The notes under the pieces are model-generated. The model did no database searches and had not been told where the DNA came from. It saw only the letters and a list, made by a program, of their open reading frames with translations. The position numbers and the translations under genes are program-made. From assembly GCA_937905825.1 (NCBI GenBank), contig CALCXM010000034.1, positions 48,794 to 112,793 of the forward strand: a DNA stretch of 64,000 bases, written 5' to 3'. Numbering within the stretch: the stretch's first letter is position 1; each line of letters starts with the position of its first letter. Origin of the DNA: an uncultured bacterium (GTDB lineage Bacteria; Planctomycetota; UBA1135; GCA-002686595). Shown here piece by piece: positions 16,696-25,699 of this stretch.

Positions 16696-17841
16696 ATGAA
16701 ACCCTGGATCTTTCGACTCGCCGTCATTGTTTTTGTGATTCTCGCCGGGCTGCTGGCGAAATCTACTGTCTTGGCCCAGAAGCCGGTCCCGGTCAAGGTG
16801 ATCGAGGTGACTCGGGGACAAGTGGAGTCCACGGTGACCAACTCGCGCGCGGGCACGGTCAAGGTTCGCCGACGTGCCAAGCTCTCTCCGCCCATCGGCG
16901 GACGGGTGGTCGAATTGCCCTTTCGCGAGGGCATGTTGGTCAAGGCCGGCGACTTGTTGCTGCGCTTGGACGGTGAGGTGCAGGAGGCTCAACTTAAGTT
17001 GTCGGAGCGTCAAGTGGCCTCGGCCCAGGCGCGCCATTCAGAAAGCGGCCAAGCAGCGGAACGGGCCGAGCAGGAGTTGAAGCGCAACCGCATGCTCGCG
17101 GAGCGCAAGATCATCTCCGACGATCAACTGGACGAGTTCTTGAGTCGTCGGGATCGCGCGGTGTTGGCGAGTGAAAGCTCGAAGGCTTTGGTGGAGGAAG
17201 CCCGCGCGTCCAGTGACTTGGCCAGGGCCCACGTGGCTCAAACGAAACTGCACGCGCCCTTCTCCGGGGTGCTGGCCGAAATGCAAGTGGAAGTCGGGGA
17301 GTACGTCACGCCCTCGCCACCGGGGGTGAACCTACCGACGTTGCTCGACTTGATCGATCCCGCTTCCAGTTACCTCAGCGCGCCCATGGATGAGGTCGAT
17401 TCCGCGGTGATCTCCGTGGGCTTGCCCGTGCGTGTCACCATCGACCCGTTCCCCGGTCAGGAGTTCGCGGGCAAGGTCGTGCGCATCGCGCCCTTCGTGC
17501 TCGATTTCGAAGCCCAGAATCGAACGATCGAAATCGAGGTCGAACTCGTCGACGTGGAAATGGCGCAGCGCCTGCTGCCTGGAACCTCCTCGGACGTGGA
17601 GGTCATCCTGCGCACTGCCGACGACGTCCTGCGAGTTCCCACTTCGGCCCTCCTAGAAGGCGGTCGTCTCTTGATCTTCGAGAACGGACAACTCGCGGAA
17701 CGCAAGGTGCAAGTTGGCTTGCGCAACTGGAACTGGGTGGAGGTCACCGGCGGTTTGCAAGGGGGCGAGCAGGTGGTCACGAACCTGGGGGACATCGGCG
17801 TCGAAGCGGGAGCCATGGCGACCTTGACCGAGACTCCATAG
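16696..17841 (+). CDS. HlyD/MacA-like periplasmic adaptor
   Basis: A 381-residue membrane fusion protein. It has one N-terminal membrane anchor (PWIFRLAVIVFVILAGLLA), a lipoyl/biotinyl-like half motif (SPPIGGRVVELPFREGMLVKAGDLLLRLD), a coiled-coil hairpin (about residues 95-180), the second half motif (HAPFSGVLAEMQVEVGEYV), and a beta-barrel with a C-terminal domain. Such proteins connect an inner-membrane transporter to an outer-membrane exit duct. The ATG at 16696 starts MKPWIF; upstream codons overlap the divergent flippase and are unlikely to be translated. Its stop abuts the ATG of the ATPase gene, forming a four-gene export operon. Confidence 0.9.
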   Translation: MKPWIFRLAVIVFVILAGLLAKSTVLAQKPVPVKVIEVTRGQVESTVTNSRAGTVKVRRRAKLSPPIGGRVVELPFREGMLVKAGDLLLRLDGEVQEAQLKLSERQVASAQARHSESGQAAERAEQELKRNRMLAERKIISDDQLDEFLSRRDRAVLASESSKALVEEARASSDLARAHVAQTKLHAPFSGVLAEMQVEVGEYVTPSPPGVNLPTLLDLIDPASSYLSAPMDEVDSAVISVGLPVRVTIDPFPGQEFAGKVVRIAPFVLDFEAQNRTIEIEVELVDVEMAQRLLPGTSSDVEVILRTADDVLRVPTSALLEGGRLLIFENGQLAERKVQVGLRNWNWVEVTGGLQGGEQVVTNLGDIGVEAGAMATLTETP

Positions 17842-18570
17842 ATGGCACGGGTCATCGAACTCAGGGGCATTCGTCGCACTTACAAGATGGGCGACCAGGA
17901 GCTACACGCCCTGGCGGACCTCGACTTGGACATCGAGAGCGGCGAGCACGTGGCGATCATGGGCCCGTCGGGTTCCGGCAAGAGCACCCTGCTCAACGTG
18001 ATCGGCTTGCTCGATCGAGCGAGCAGCGGACGCTACGCCCTGGACGGTCGCGACGTGACCGACCTCAGCGATGAGGAGCTCTCCGAAGTTCGACAAAACC
18101 AGATCGGCTTCGTGTTCCAGTCCTACCACTTGGTCGCGCGCTTGGACGCCGTGGCCAACGTGGAGTTGCCCATGGTCTTCGCTGGCGTCCCGAAGAAAGA
18201 GCGGCGCCAACGGGCGGAAGCGGCCCTCCAGCGCGTAGGCCTTGGCGACCGCATGCATCACAAGCCCACGGAGATGTCCGGCGGCCAGGCCCAACGGGTG
18301 GCGGTCGCGCGCTCGACGATCATGGGGCCCTCGGTGCTCTTGGCAGACGAGCCGACCGGCAACTTGGACTCCGTCTCCGGCAACCGCGTGCTCGATCTTC
18401 TGCAAGGCCTGCACCGCGATGGGTTGACCCTTGTGGTCGTGACCCACGACCCTGCCGTGGCGCGTTTGGCGGATCGCGTGATCGTTCTGAAGGACGGACG
18501 CTTGGCCCGCGAGTGGCGCGGCACGGACGTGGTCAGTCTCGACCAACTCTTCGAACTGGACGCCCCGTGA
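17842..18570 (+). CDS. ABC transporter ATP-binding protein (MacB/LolD type)
   Basis: A 242-residue ATPase with Walker A GPSGSGKST (about residues 40-48), Q-loop FVFQSYHLVARLDAVANV, signature MSGGQAQRVAVARS, Walker B VLLADEPTGNLDS and H-loop VVTHD. The sequence pattern NVELPMVFAGVP is typical of the MacB/LolD/FtsE group, which energises FtsX-like permeases acting on periplasmic substrates rather than pumping through a channel. It starts directly after the adaptor gene stop and ends in a GTGA overlap with the first permease. It presumably serves both permeases of the operon. Confidence 0.93.
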   Translation: MARVIELRGIRRTYKMGDQELHALADLDLDIESGEHVAIMGPSGSGKSTLLNVIGLLDRASSGRYALDGRDVTDLSDEELSEVRQNQIGFVFQSYHLVARLDAVANVELPMVFAGVPKKERRQRAEAALQRVGLGDRMHHKPTEMSGGQAQRVAVARSTIMGPSVLLADEPTGNLDSVSGNRVLDLLQGLHRDGLTLVVVTHDPAVARLADRVIVLKDGRLAREWRGTDVVSLDQLFELDAP

Positions 18571-19769
18571 GATCCGCGGACAAGTGGAGGTTCGCTTTGA
18601 ATGCGCTGCTGCACAACCGGCTGCGCACGGGGCTCTGCTTGCTCGGCATCTCGATTGGAGTCACCGCCGTCGTGTTGCTGACCGGACTCGGCGAAGGGGC
18701 ACGCCGTTACGTGGGTGCACAGTTTCAATCCCTAGGCACGAACCTCGTGTTCATCTTCCCCGGACACGCGGACACCGAAGGGGCCATGCCCGGCCTCGGC
18801 GGCGCGCCCAATGACTTGAGCTTGCAAGACGCGCGCGCCTTGCAACGGGAAGTGCGCCAACTCAAAACCGTCGTGCCCATTTCCCTCGGCAGCGAAACCG
18901 TCGCGAACCGCGAGCGCAGCAAACAGGTCTACGTGCTAGGGACCACGCCGCAATTCATCGAAGCGCGCGGCCTGCGCTTGAGCAGCGGAGTGAACCTGCC
19001 CGAGTTGGATTGGGAACGCGGCCAGCCCGTGATCGTGTTGGGCGGAGAGTTGGCTCGGGAACTCTTTCCCGGAGGGGAGGTCGCCGTGGGCAACACCGTG
19101 CGCGTGGGGGACCGCCGCGTGCGCGTGATCGGAGTGATGGAAGATCGCGGAACGCAGGTGGGATTGGACACGGGCCTGATGGGCTTGATCCCCGTGGCTT
19201 CCGCCATGAGCATGTACAACGAGTCCGGACTCTTTCGCATCCTGGTCGAGATCGGAGCGCAAACCGACACCGATCGCACGGTGGCTCGCATGCGCGAGGT
19301 GCTCATGGAGCGCCACGGGGAAGAGGACTTCACCTGCAAGACTCAAGAGTCCGTGGCTGGATCGCTCTCCACGATCATGCGCGTCTTGACCTTGGCCTTG
19401 GCCGGGATCGCGAGCGTCTCCTTGGCCGTCGCGGGAATCGGCATCATGAACGTGATGCTCGTTTCGGTTTCTGAACGGCGTTCCGAAGTGGGACTCTTGC
19501 GGGCCCTCGGTGCGGGGCATGCTCAAGTGCGCGGAATCTTCTTGGCGGAGGCGGCTTTGATTTCAGCGGCGGGCGGGGTCATCGGACTCGCCATTGCCAT
19601 CGTGGCCAGTTTGGTCTTGCGGTCCTTCTACCCCGCCTTCGACGCCACACCACCCTGGTGGTCCGTGTTGGCGGCCCTTGGAGTTTCCACCGGCGTGGGC
19701 TTGCTCTTCGGTGTGATGCCGGCGAACAAGGCTTCGCGCCTGGATCCCGTCGTGGCCCTGCGCAGCTAA
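18567..19769 (+). CDS. MacB-like FtsX-type permease 1
   Basis: A 400-residue permease with the MacB architecture: N-terminal helix (HNRLRTGLCLLGISIGVTAVVLL), a large periplasmic MacB-PCD domain (residues about 45-245), then three helices of the FtsX domain (TLALAGIASVSLAVAGIGIMNVM; VSERRSEVGLLRALGA; LFGVMPANKASRLDPVVAL). The GTG start at 18567 overlaps the ATPase stop (GTGA). The ATPase domain, fused in E. coli MacB, is separate here. Probable role: export or mechanotransmission across the envelope with the adaptor; the substrate is unknown. Confidence 0.9.
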   Translation: MRSADKWRFALNALLHNRLRTGLCLLGISIGVTAVVLLTGLGEGARRYVGAQFQSLGTNLVFIFPGHADTEGAMPGLGGAPNDLSLQDARALQREVRQLKTVVPISLGSETVANRERSKQVYVLGTTPQFIEARGLRLSSGVNLPELDWERGQPVIVLGGELARELFPGGEVAVGNTVRVGDRRVRVIGVMEDRGTQVGLDTGLMGLIPVASAMSMYNESGLFRILVEIGAQTDTDRTVARMREVLMERHGEEDFTCKTQESVAGSLSTIMRVLTLALAGIASVSLAVAGIGIMNVMLVSVSERRSEVGLLRALGAGHAQVRGIFLAEAALISAAGGVIGLAIAIVASLVLRSFYPAFDATPPWWSVLAALGVSTGVGLLFGVMPANKASRLDPVVALRS

Positions 19770-19772
19770 CCC

Positions 19773-20972
19773 ATGGGCAACCTCTTCTCCCTGGCCCTCG
19801 GTGCAATCCTCGGTCACCGCCAACGCTCCCTGCTTTCCATGTTGGGCATAGCGATCGGCATCGCGGCGGTCGTCCTCTTGACCTCCATGGGAGAAGGCAC
19901 GCGCCGTTTCATCTCCGCAGAGTTCTCGCAGTTCGGCACCCACATCATCGCCATCAACCCGGGCAAGGCGGAGACCTTCGGCATCCCGGGCATGATGGGG
20001 GGCACCACGCAGAAGCTAACCATCGACGACGCTTTGGCCCTGCGCCGGGTGCAGGGGGTGGAACGCATCGTGCCCTTGGTGTTCGGCCAAGGGCGAGTGG
20101 AAGGGGGCGGTCGCGCGCGCAGCATCATGATCTTCGGCGTGACCTCCGACATGCCGGACTTGTGGAAGTTCGATCTAGGCGTGGGCCTGTTCATCCCCGA
20201 GGGAGATTGGAAGCGCGAGTCTCAAGTCTGCGTGTTGGGCGCGCGAGTGTCCCGCGAGCTGTTCGTGGACGGCAACCCTCTCGGCAATTTCGTACGCGTG
20301 GCGGATCGTCGCTTGCGCGTGATCGGTGTGATGGCTGCCCGGGGCAACATCTTCGGCCAAGACATCGATGACGTGGCCTACGTCCCCACGGCCACGGCCA
20401 TGCAACTCTTCAACCGCGAAGAACTCGGAGAGATCGACATCGAGTACTCGGAGTCCGTGATCACGGCGCGCGTGGTCGCGGACATCAAGGCCATCCTCAC
20501 GGAACGTCACGGTGGTCGGGAGGACTACACATTGAATACTCAGCAGGAGATGTTGAGTGTCATGGGCAGCGTGATGGACGTGGTGACCATGGCGGTTGGA
20601 GCGATCGGCGGCATCTCGCTCTTGGTGGGCGCCGTGGGCATCCTGACCATGATGTGGATCTCCGTTGGGGAGCGCACGGGGGAGATTGGTTTGATGAAAG
20701 CGCTGGGCGCCACCTCTTCCAAGATCCTCAAAGTTTTCATGGCGGAAGCCATCGTGCTGGGGCTCTTGGGCGGAGTGGCGGGGGTTCTCTTGGGGCTCTC
20801 GTGCGTGGTCGTGATTCGTGCGATCGTTCCTGACTTGCCGCTCGGGACGCCGCCGGAGTTTGTGGTGGCGGCCTTCTTGATCAGCGTCGTGACCGGCGTG
20901 CTCGCGGGAATCCTGCCCGCCAGGCGCGCGGCCAACCTGGACCCGATCGAGGCCTTGCGGGCGGACGGCTAG
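19773..20972 (+). CDS. MacB-like FtsX-type permease 2
   Basis: A 399-residue paralogue of the preceding permease, 3 bases after its stop. It shows the same layout: GHRQRSLLSMLGIAIGIAAVVLLTSMGEGTRRFI at the N-terminus (quoted in parts), a periplasmic domain, and the FtsX domain with VGERTGEIGLMKALGATSSKI and GILPARRAANLDPIEALRA. Having two different permeases and one ATPase suggests a heterodimeric transporter, whereas canonical MacB is a homodimer. The end of the operon lies about 80 bases before the sigma-factor fusion gene. Confidence 0.9.
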   Translation: MGNLFSLALGAILGHRQRSLLSMLGIAIGIAAVVLLTSMGEGTRRFISAEFSQFGTHIIAINPGKAETFGIPGMMGGTTQKLTIDDALALRRVQGVERIVPLVFGQGRVEGGGRARSIMIFGVTSDMPDLWKFDLGVGLFIPEGDWKRESQVCVLGARVSRELFVDGNPLGNFVRVADRRLRVIGVMAARGNIFGQDIDDVAYVPTATAMQLFNREELGEIDIEYSESVITARVVADIKAILTERHGGREDYTLNTQQEMLSVMGSVMDVVTMAVGAIGGISLLVGAVGILTMMWISVGERTGEIGLMKALGATSSKILKVFMAEAIVLGLLGGVAGVLLGLSCVVVIRAIVPDLPLGTPPEFVVAAFLISVVTGVLAGILPARRAANLDPIEALRADG

Positions 20973-21051
20973 TCGCCGGAGTTGCGCGCCACTCCGGCCA
21001 GCTTTTTCGCAGTTCCCCGTAACGATTCCGCGCTCCGTGCAGAGAAGTGCC

Positions 21052-23358
21052 ATGAACGACAACTCCCGATTGCGCCGGCAGCTCCTGGCCTACAACCGAA
21101 CCCGCTCGGGGAAGCACGCCGCGCGTTTGTTCGACGCACTTTCGGCCGAACTTCTCACTGTCGCTCGTCGCGTGGCCCCGAACGAAGGGGAGGCCGAGGA
21201 CTTGGTGCAAGCCACGTTCTTGGCGGTCCTGGAGTCCCCCGAAAGCTATGACCCCGATCGCGAGGTGCGTCCGTGGGTGATGGGGATCCTCACCAAGGAA
21301 GCGCGCTATTGGCGCCGGAGCGCAAGTCGCCAGCCGGACCCCCGGGAGTTGGGTTGGCAAGCTTCCACATCTGGGCCGAGGGCTCCGAGCGCAGCGGACG
21401 CGAGCGTGGACGCCTCCAACGTGGAAACCCATGACTTGGTCGCGGTCGCCGTGTCGCGCCTGCCCGAGCCTTATCGGGAGGTCTTGAGTCAGCACTTGCA
21501 GGAGGAACAAAGCCCGCGGGAAATTGCGAAGCGCGTGCAGCGTTCCCCGGCGACGGTTCGTGTTCAGTTGCATCGGGGCTTGGCTCAATTGCGCGAGTTG
21601 TTGCCCGTGGGACTCGCTACAGGCATGGGCTTCTTACTCGCCCCGCGCGGCCTCGCCGCCGTGCGCGATGAATTGCTTGAGCACGTGCGTTGGCGCGCAC
21701 AGAGCCTGGGCTCGTCGAGTTTGCTGAGCACAGCCGCGGTGGGCCCGGCGGCGATTGTCAGCCTCGCTTGCCTCGCGCTCTTGATGATTCTCCTCGGGGA
21801 CTGGGGTCCGCAAGCAGAGATTCAGCTGAGTTCCGAAGGACTGCAGAAGCGCTCGACGCAGGCCGTCCATGCAGAGTCTCCGGGGCTGGTTCCGGTTCCT
21901 TCCCGAACCGAGAAGCAACGGCTCGCGGTCGCCGATGAGCAAGCGCCCGATTCCTCATCCCCCCCGGAGCCTGAAATCTGCCGGCCCTTAACCATCGATG
22001 TCGTCTGGTCCGATGGAACCCCCGCGCAGGGCATCACTCTTGACATGCAGCGCACCTCTGGCGGAATCTCGGAGTTCGGCTGGCGGCGCACAACAGACGC
22101 GAACGGACGTGTGCACTTCGAGTCCTTGCCGGAAGGCAATTACGCCGTGACCAACGACCGAGGGGGGAGCTCAACTTCTGCGCCGGGGCTGGTCACGATC
22201 ACCTGGGCCGAGGGGACGGATGAAGCCACGAAGCAGGCGGCCCGCTTGCAGATCAATCAGATCGAAGTGCTGATCGAGCGAGGCACGGACATCAGCGGGC
22301 GAGTTGTTGATCAGCACTCATCGCCCATTGTGGGCGCGGAGATTTGGATCTCCAGCGGATTGTCTCGTGCCAACCCTGCCCGGGCCACGAGCACCGATTC
22401 CTCCGGTCGGTTTCTATTGCGATCCGCTTCCCCCGGCAATGCCTTCGGTGTCCGCCACCCGGACTACGCGCCATCTCTGTCGTACTGGGCAAGGGGGTTC
22501 GTTCCAAGCTCGGACCCGGCGAAGCAGGTCAGCGGCAGCTCGGCTAGAACGACCAATCTTGGCAGAGGAATTCGGCCGGGTGGAGGGCACCCCCGTGACA
22601 CGCTAGCAGGGAAAGTACCCGACGATTCCCTGTCGCCGGAGTCACCTGTCATCAGGGAACTGGAGATCCGCATGACCGGCCCCGGAGCCTCTGTCGCGGG
22701 CGTGGTCCGAGACCCACTCGGTCAGCCGGTCTCAGGGGCTCGTGTCCGAATCGGTGCCCAGGATCGGATTGACTTCCCGGGCCAAGATGGAGCGCCTGGC
22801 ATCGCGCCGCCCCAGGAAGCCCTGTCGAACGAGCTCGGGGAGTTTCGTTTGGAAGGGCTCACTCCCGGTGTCAACCAGGTCGCTGCTGTGGCGGACGATT
22901 ACCCCGTCTGGACGGGCGATGTCGAAGCACAGATTGGTATTCCAGGAGATCTCACCGTCGAGTTTGGACAGCCGATTTGGCTCGGCGGGACTGTCTGCGA
23001 TCCCCAAGGAAATCCGCTCCAGAACGTCACCTTGACGCCCGTTTGGCCACGCACCCCGAGCGGAGGTGCTTACGCCAGCTCCTTCCGCAGTTCGCGCATG
23101 CAGACCGCTTCGGATGGTCGCTTCGAGTTGGGCCCTCTTGGGATCCGTGACGTGGAAATCTCCGTCAGCCACTTCCAGAGACTCATGAGTCGAGCGCGAG
23201 GTGAAGAAGGCGCAACGCCGATTTCGGACTCTTTCGTGTTCACCCAAACAATGGATGACCGGGAGTTCAGCGTGCGCTTCTACGGCAGCGGCGCGAACGA
23301 CCTCTGGATCCGCGACTTCCGCTGCACAACCCAACCTACTCGGGCAAGGGCAGAGTGA
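21052..23358 (+). CDS. ECF sigma factor fused to membrane-anchored carboxypeptidase-regulatory-like tail
   Basis: A 768-residue fusion. Residues about 20-95 form sigma region 2 (NEGEAEDLVQATFLAVLES, VRPWVMGILTKEARYW) and 130-185 form region 4 (LPEPYREVLSQHLQEEQSPREIAKRV, an HTH; quoted in part). A hydrophobic helix at about 228-248 (AIVSLACLALLMILLG) follows, then about 520 residues outside the cytoplasm with at least three carboxypeptidase-regulatory-like (transthyretin-fold) units, e.g. DISGRVVDQHSSPIVGAEI and SVAGVVRDPLGQPVSGARV. The ATG at 21052 is preferred over GTG 21037. No separate anti-sigma gene is adjacent. The tail may act as a built-in surface sensor that restrains or activates the sigma domains; this is inference. 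Confidence 0.85.
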   Translation: MNDNSRLRRQLLAYNRTRSGKHAARLFDALSAELLTVARRVAPNEGEAEDLVQATFLAVLESPESYDPDREVRPWVMGILTKEARYWRRSASRQPDPRELGWQASTSGPRAPSAADASVDASNVETHDLVAVAVSRLPEPYREVLSQHLQEEQSPREIAKRVQRSPATVRVQLHRGLAQLRELLPVGLATGMGFLLAPRGLAAVRDELLEHVRWRAQSLGSSSLLSTAAVGPAAIVSLACLALLMILLGDWGPQAEIQLSSEGLQKRSTQAVHAESPGLVPVPSRTEKQRLAVADEQAPDSSSPPEPEICRPLTIDVVWSDGTPAQGITLDMQRTSGGISEFGWRRTTDANGRVHFESLPEGNYAVTNDRGGSSTSAPGLVTITWAEGTDEATKQAARLQINQIEVLIERGTDISGRVVDQHSSPIVGAEIWISSGLSRANPARATSTDSSGRFLLRSASPGNAFGVRHPDYAPSLSYWARGFVPSSDPAKQVSGSSARTTNLGRGIRPGGGHPRDTLAGKVPDDSLSPESPVIRELEIRMTGPGASVAGVVRDPLGQPVSGARVRIGAQDRIDFPGQDGAPGIAPPQEALSNELGEFRLEGLTPGVNQVAAVADDYPVWTGDVEAQIGIPGDLTVEFGQPIWLGGTVCDPQGNPLQNVTLTPVWPRTPSGGAYASSFRSSRMQTASDGRFELGPLGIRDVEISVSHFQRLMSRARGEEGATPISDSFVFTQTMDDREFSVRFYGSGANDLWIRDFRCTTQPTRARAE

Positions 23359-24394
23359 AGGTGGACCAACCGTTGGGTCCGCCGTGGCTGTAACGCCCGT
23401 CTCCTAAGCTGATGGCGTTCCCGCTGCGAAAGACGAAGGGGTGCTTTGCGAACTGTCGCCAGGCTTTGTACTCGCGGGTGTGGGCGATGGAGGAGAGGGC
23501 TGGGTCGTCGAGGTGGCGTTCTAGCTCGTGGTAGATGAACTCTTCCGACGCTGGCTCGAAAAGATCGACGCGCACCCGATAGATGACCTCCTCCGTGGCC
23601 GCGACCAAGGTGGACCTCCAGGGGATCGCAGGATAGGGATTGACGGTGGTTTGAATGGGGACGTCTCCCAGCGTTTGGCGAATCACTTGAATCCCGCGCC
23701 CACGCGCCAGATGGCTGGACCACTTCAAACCGCCCAGGTAGAGACTGACAAGAACCACGAGCAGGCGAGCGACTGCCACGCGACTCCCCACTGCCTTGCG
23801 CAGAATCATGCAGAGCAGCATGCAAGCGACCCAGCCCCCGTTGATCGCTAGCGGGATGCCGCGACTGTGCATGACCGCAGCACCCAAACCGCTGAGCACC
23901 GCCCACAGCAAGTACCCAACTGGCCGCACACCTCCGCCCCACAGCGTCGCGCCGCCAAACAGCAGCCACATCCAAGGGTCGACGATGAACGCCATGTCCC
24001 CGCGATACCAACTGCTGTCAAAGGGCAGCAGAAAGCGCACGCCATAGGTGTTGAGCAGGTCCAGGCCCACGTGCGAAAGGTACCCAAGCGCGGAGGCCAA
24101 CAAGAGCGGACGCCATTCAGGCAAGGGCTTCCCACGCTTGCGTGCTGAACGCGTTCCAAAAAAGTAGAAGAGCCACGCGAGCAGAGGAATCTGCACGAAG
24201 AAAGTGAGCAGGGAATGGCTCCAACCGCGTCGGTGCATCAACGCATCGATGGAATCCCCGAAGACGTACAGCAACGCATCCAAGTCCGGGCCATTGGCGG
24301 CCACCACCAGAGTCGCGGTCACCAGGGGTCCGCGGCGCACGAGGCCCGCGCGGGCCAAGGCGGCTCCGCACAAACTATGGGCGATGTTGTCCAA
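23336..24394 (-). CDS. YdjM/LexA-regulated-type metal-dependent hydrolase, membrane-bound
   Basis: A 352-residue inner-membrane protein of the YdjM (DUF457) family. It has the signature MDNIAHSLCGAALARAG, ANGPDLDALLY, the HRRGWSHSLLTF motif and LGYLSHVGLDLLNTYGVRF, which contain the His/Asp residues expected to bind metal, spread over about five hydrophobic helices. The C-terminal 130 residues are an extra soluble domain (IRQTLGDVPIQTTVNPYPAI onward). The family is called hydrolase by similarity; no firm substrate is known. The gene is convergent with the sigma-factor fusion and overlaps its 3' end by 23 bases. Confidence 0.85.
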   Translation of the reverse strand: MDNIAHSLCGAALARAGLVRRGPLVTATLVVAANGPDLDALLYVFGDSIDALMHRRGWSHSLLTFFVQIPLLAWLFYFFGTRSARKRGKPLPEWRPLLLASALGYLSHVGLDLLNTYGVRFLLPFDSSWYRGDMAFIVDPWMWLLFGGATLWGGGVRPVGYLLWAVLSGLGAAVMHSRGIPLAINGGWVACMLLCMILRKAVGSRVAVARLLVVLVSLYLGGLKWSSHLARGRGIQVIRQTLGDVPIQTTVNPYPAIPWRSTLVAATEEVIYRVRVDLFEPASEEFIYHELERHLDDPALSSIAHTREYKAWRQFAKHPFVFRSGNAISLGDGRYSHGGPNGWSTFTLPLPE

Positions 24395-24408
24395 GGGCCC
24401 GTGCGCGC

Positions 24409-25401
24409 CTACCGGTTGGGGTTGGGGGCGATGCGCCGGTGATGAACGAGAAAGGCCTTGGCGGGCCCGTTGAGGATCAGGACGAAGTCTCCGAGGATAT
24501 CCATCCCCAGCAAGCCGTATTCCTGACGACTGCCCACCACTTCACCGCCGATGGTGAAACCGCACAAGGGAAAGTTGGAGAGGCCGTAGGTCTTCGCTTG
24601 GTAACGTCCGTCCAGTCCCATCTTCATGCGCAAACCGAGTGGGGGACCGAGCAGATCGCAGATCGGCTGGGGCATGCTGGTGTGCGTGGCCCCCGTATCG
24701 ATCAAGAGCTCCACCGGGATGCGGTCCTGCCCTTGAAGTAGGTGGAACTTGACGAAGGGCCGCGGACGAAAGTCGATGGGTTCCCCACGCCAAATGCCGT
24801 TCAAGTCCTGGCGCGCGCGAATGAACTCGGTGATCTCTTGCTCTTGGATGCCCGTTGGCAACAGGGTGAGCTCGCGACGTTCCATGTCGAAGACACTCGC
24901 CAGTTGAACCAAGAGATCCTGACCAAGCACCCCGTCGAAGTCGAAGGCCTCGAAGGCTTCCGATTCCACCAGGGAAAGGTAGAAGCGCTCGATTTGCAGG
25001 TCGCCCAACTGCATGACATCGATGGCCACGTAGTGCGTCACCTCTCGCGACCCTCCTGCGGATCCTTCGATGTGGCTCGCGCCCCGGTACTTGCCGATGG
25101 TGAGACCCATGTGTTCCGCGGCTGCGCGGGACAACAAGCTCGCCTCGGCCCCCGTATCCACCACCATGCGAATGCCTAACTCGGCGGCCGCGGATCGGCC
25201 GGGGAAACAGGCTTGCACGATGGGCACCTCGCCGCTCAAGAGGGGCAAGACGAGTGGTTCATCGACCTGAATCGATATCTCCGCCAATGGCGTATAGCCG
25301 CTGGACGGAGTGATGGAGAGGCAGCCCGCCAGCACGCACGGCCAGATCCATAGCAGGGCAGCCAGCCTTGCAGGGCGGTGGGGGACTCGAATGCGATTCA
25401 T
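24409..25401 (-). CDS. Lipoprotein with two retropepsin-like aspartyl protease domains
   Basis: A 330-residue protein with a lipoprotein signal (LLWIWPCVLAGCLS, Cys at about residue 27). The mature part has two retropepsin-type active-site motifs, MVVDTGAEASLLS (about residue 80) and LLIDTGATHTSMP (about residue 233). Each is followed by a hydrophobic-Gly flap-end motif (DFDGVLGQDLL and YGLLGMDIL), so two complete half-molecules are fused in one chain. Retropepsins normally dimerise to form one site, so this chain could fold as an intramolecular dimer. Predicted location is the periplasm or outer membrane; the substrate is unknown. It lies 14 bases upstream of the YdjM-like gene on the same strand. 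Confidence 0.85.
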   Translation of the reverse strand: MNRIRVPHRPARLAALLWIWPCVLAGCLSITPSSGYTPLAEISIQVDEPLVLPLLSGEVPIVQACFPGRSAAAELGIRMVVDTGAEASLLSRAAAEHMGLTIGKYRGASHIEGSAGGSREVTHYVAIDVMQLGDLQIERFYLSLVESEAFEAFDFDGVLGQDLLVQLASVFDMERRELTLLPTGIQEQEITEFIRARQDLNGIWRGEPIDFRPRPFVKFHLLQGQDRIPVELLIDTGATHTSMPQPICDLLGPPLGLRMKMGLDGRYQAKTYGLSNFPLCGFTIGGEVVGSRQEYGLLGMDILGDFVLILNGPAKAFLVHHRRIAPNPNR

Positions 25402-25699
25402 GGGGGAGAAGCTAGCAGAACGCGGTGGGACCCAGTGGCGCGGAGCCTTGGAGCGCCGAATCTACCTTGCGCTCCAGTGCCGGGCTCTAGTCTCAAACCC
25501 GGGAGACTTGTAGGCCAGGCTCGGCAGAGCACTTAGGGAAGTTACAAACCCCACACGAACTACCTCGGTCGTTCTCTGCTATCCCGGACGGTCGCGGACC
25601 CGTTCCGCCTGACAACTCAACTGCACAGGGATGGTCTCCGGCCACCGTCGCCGGGAGCCAACCCTCTTACCGGAGCGCGGCGCTCCAGCGAGACAACTC

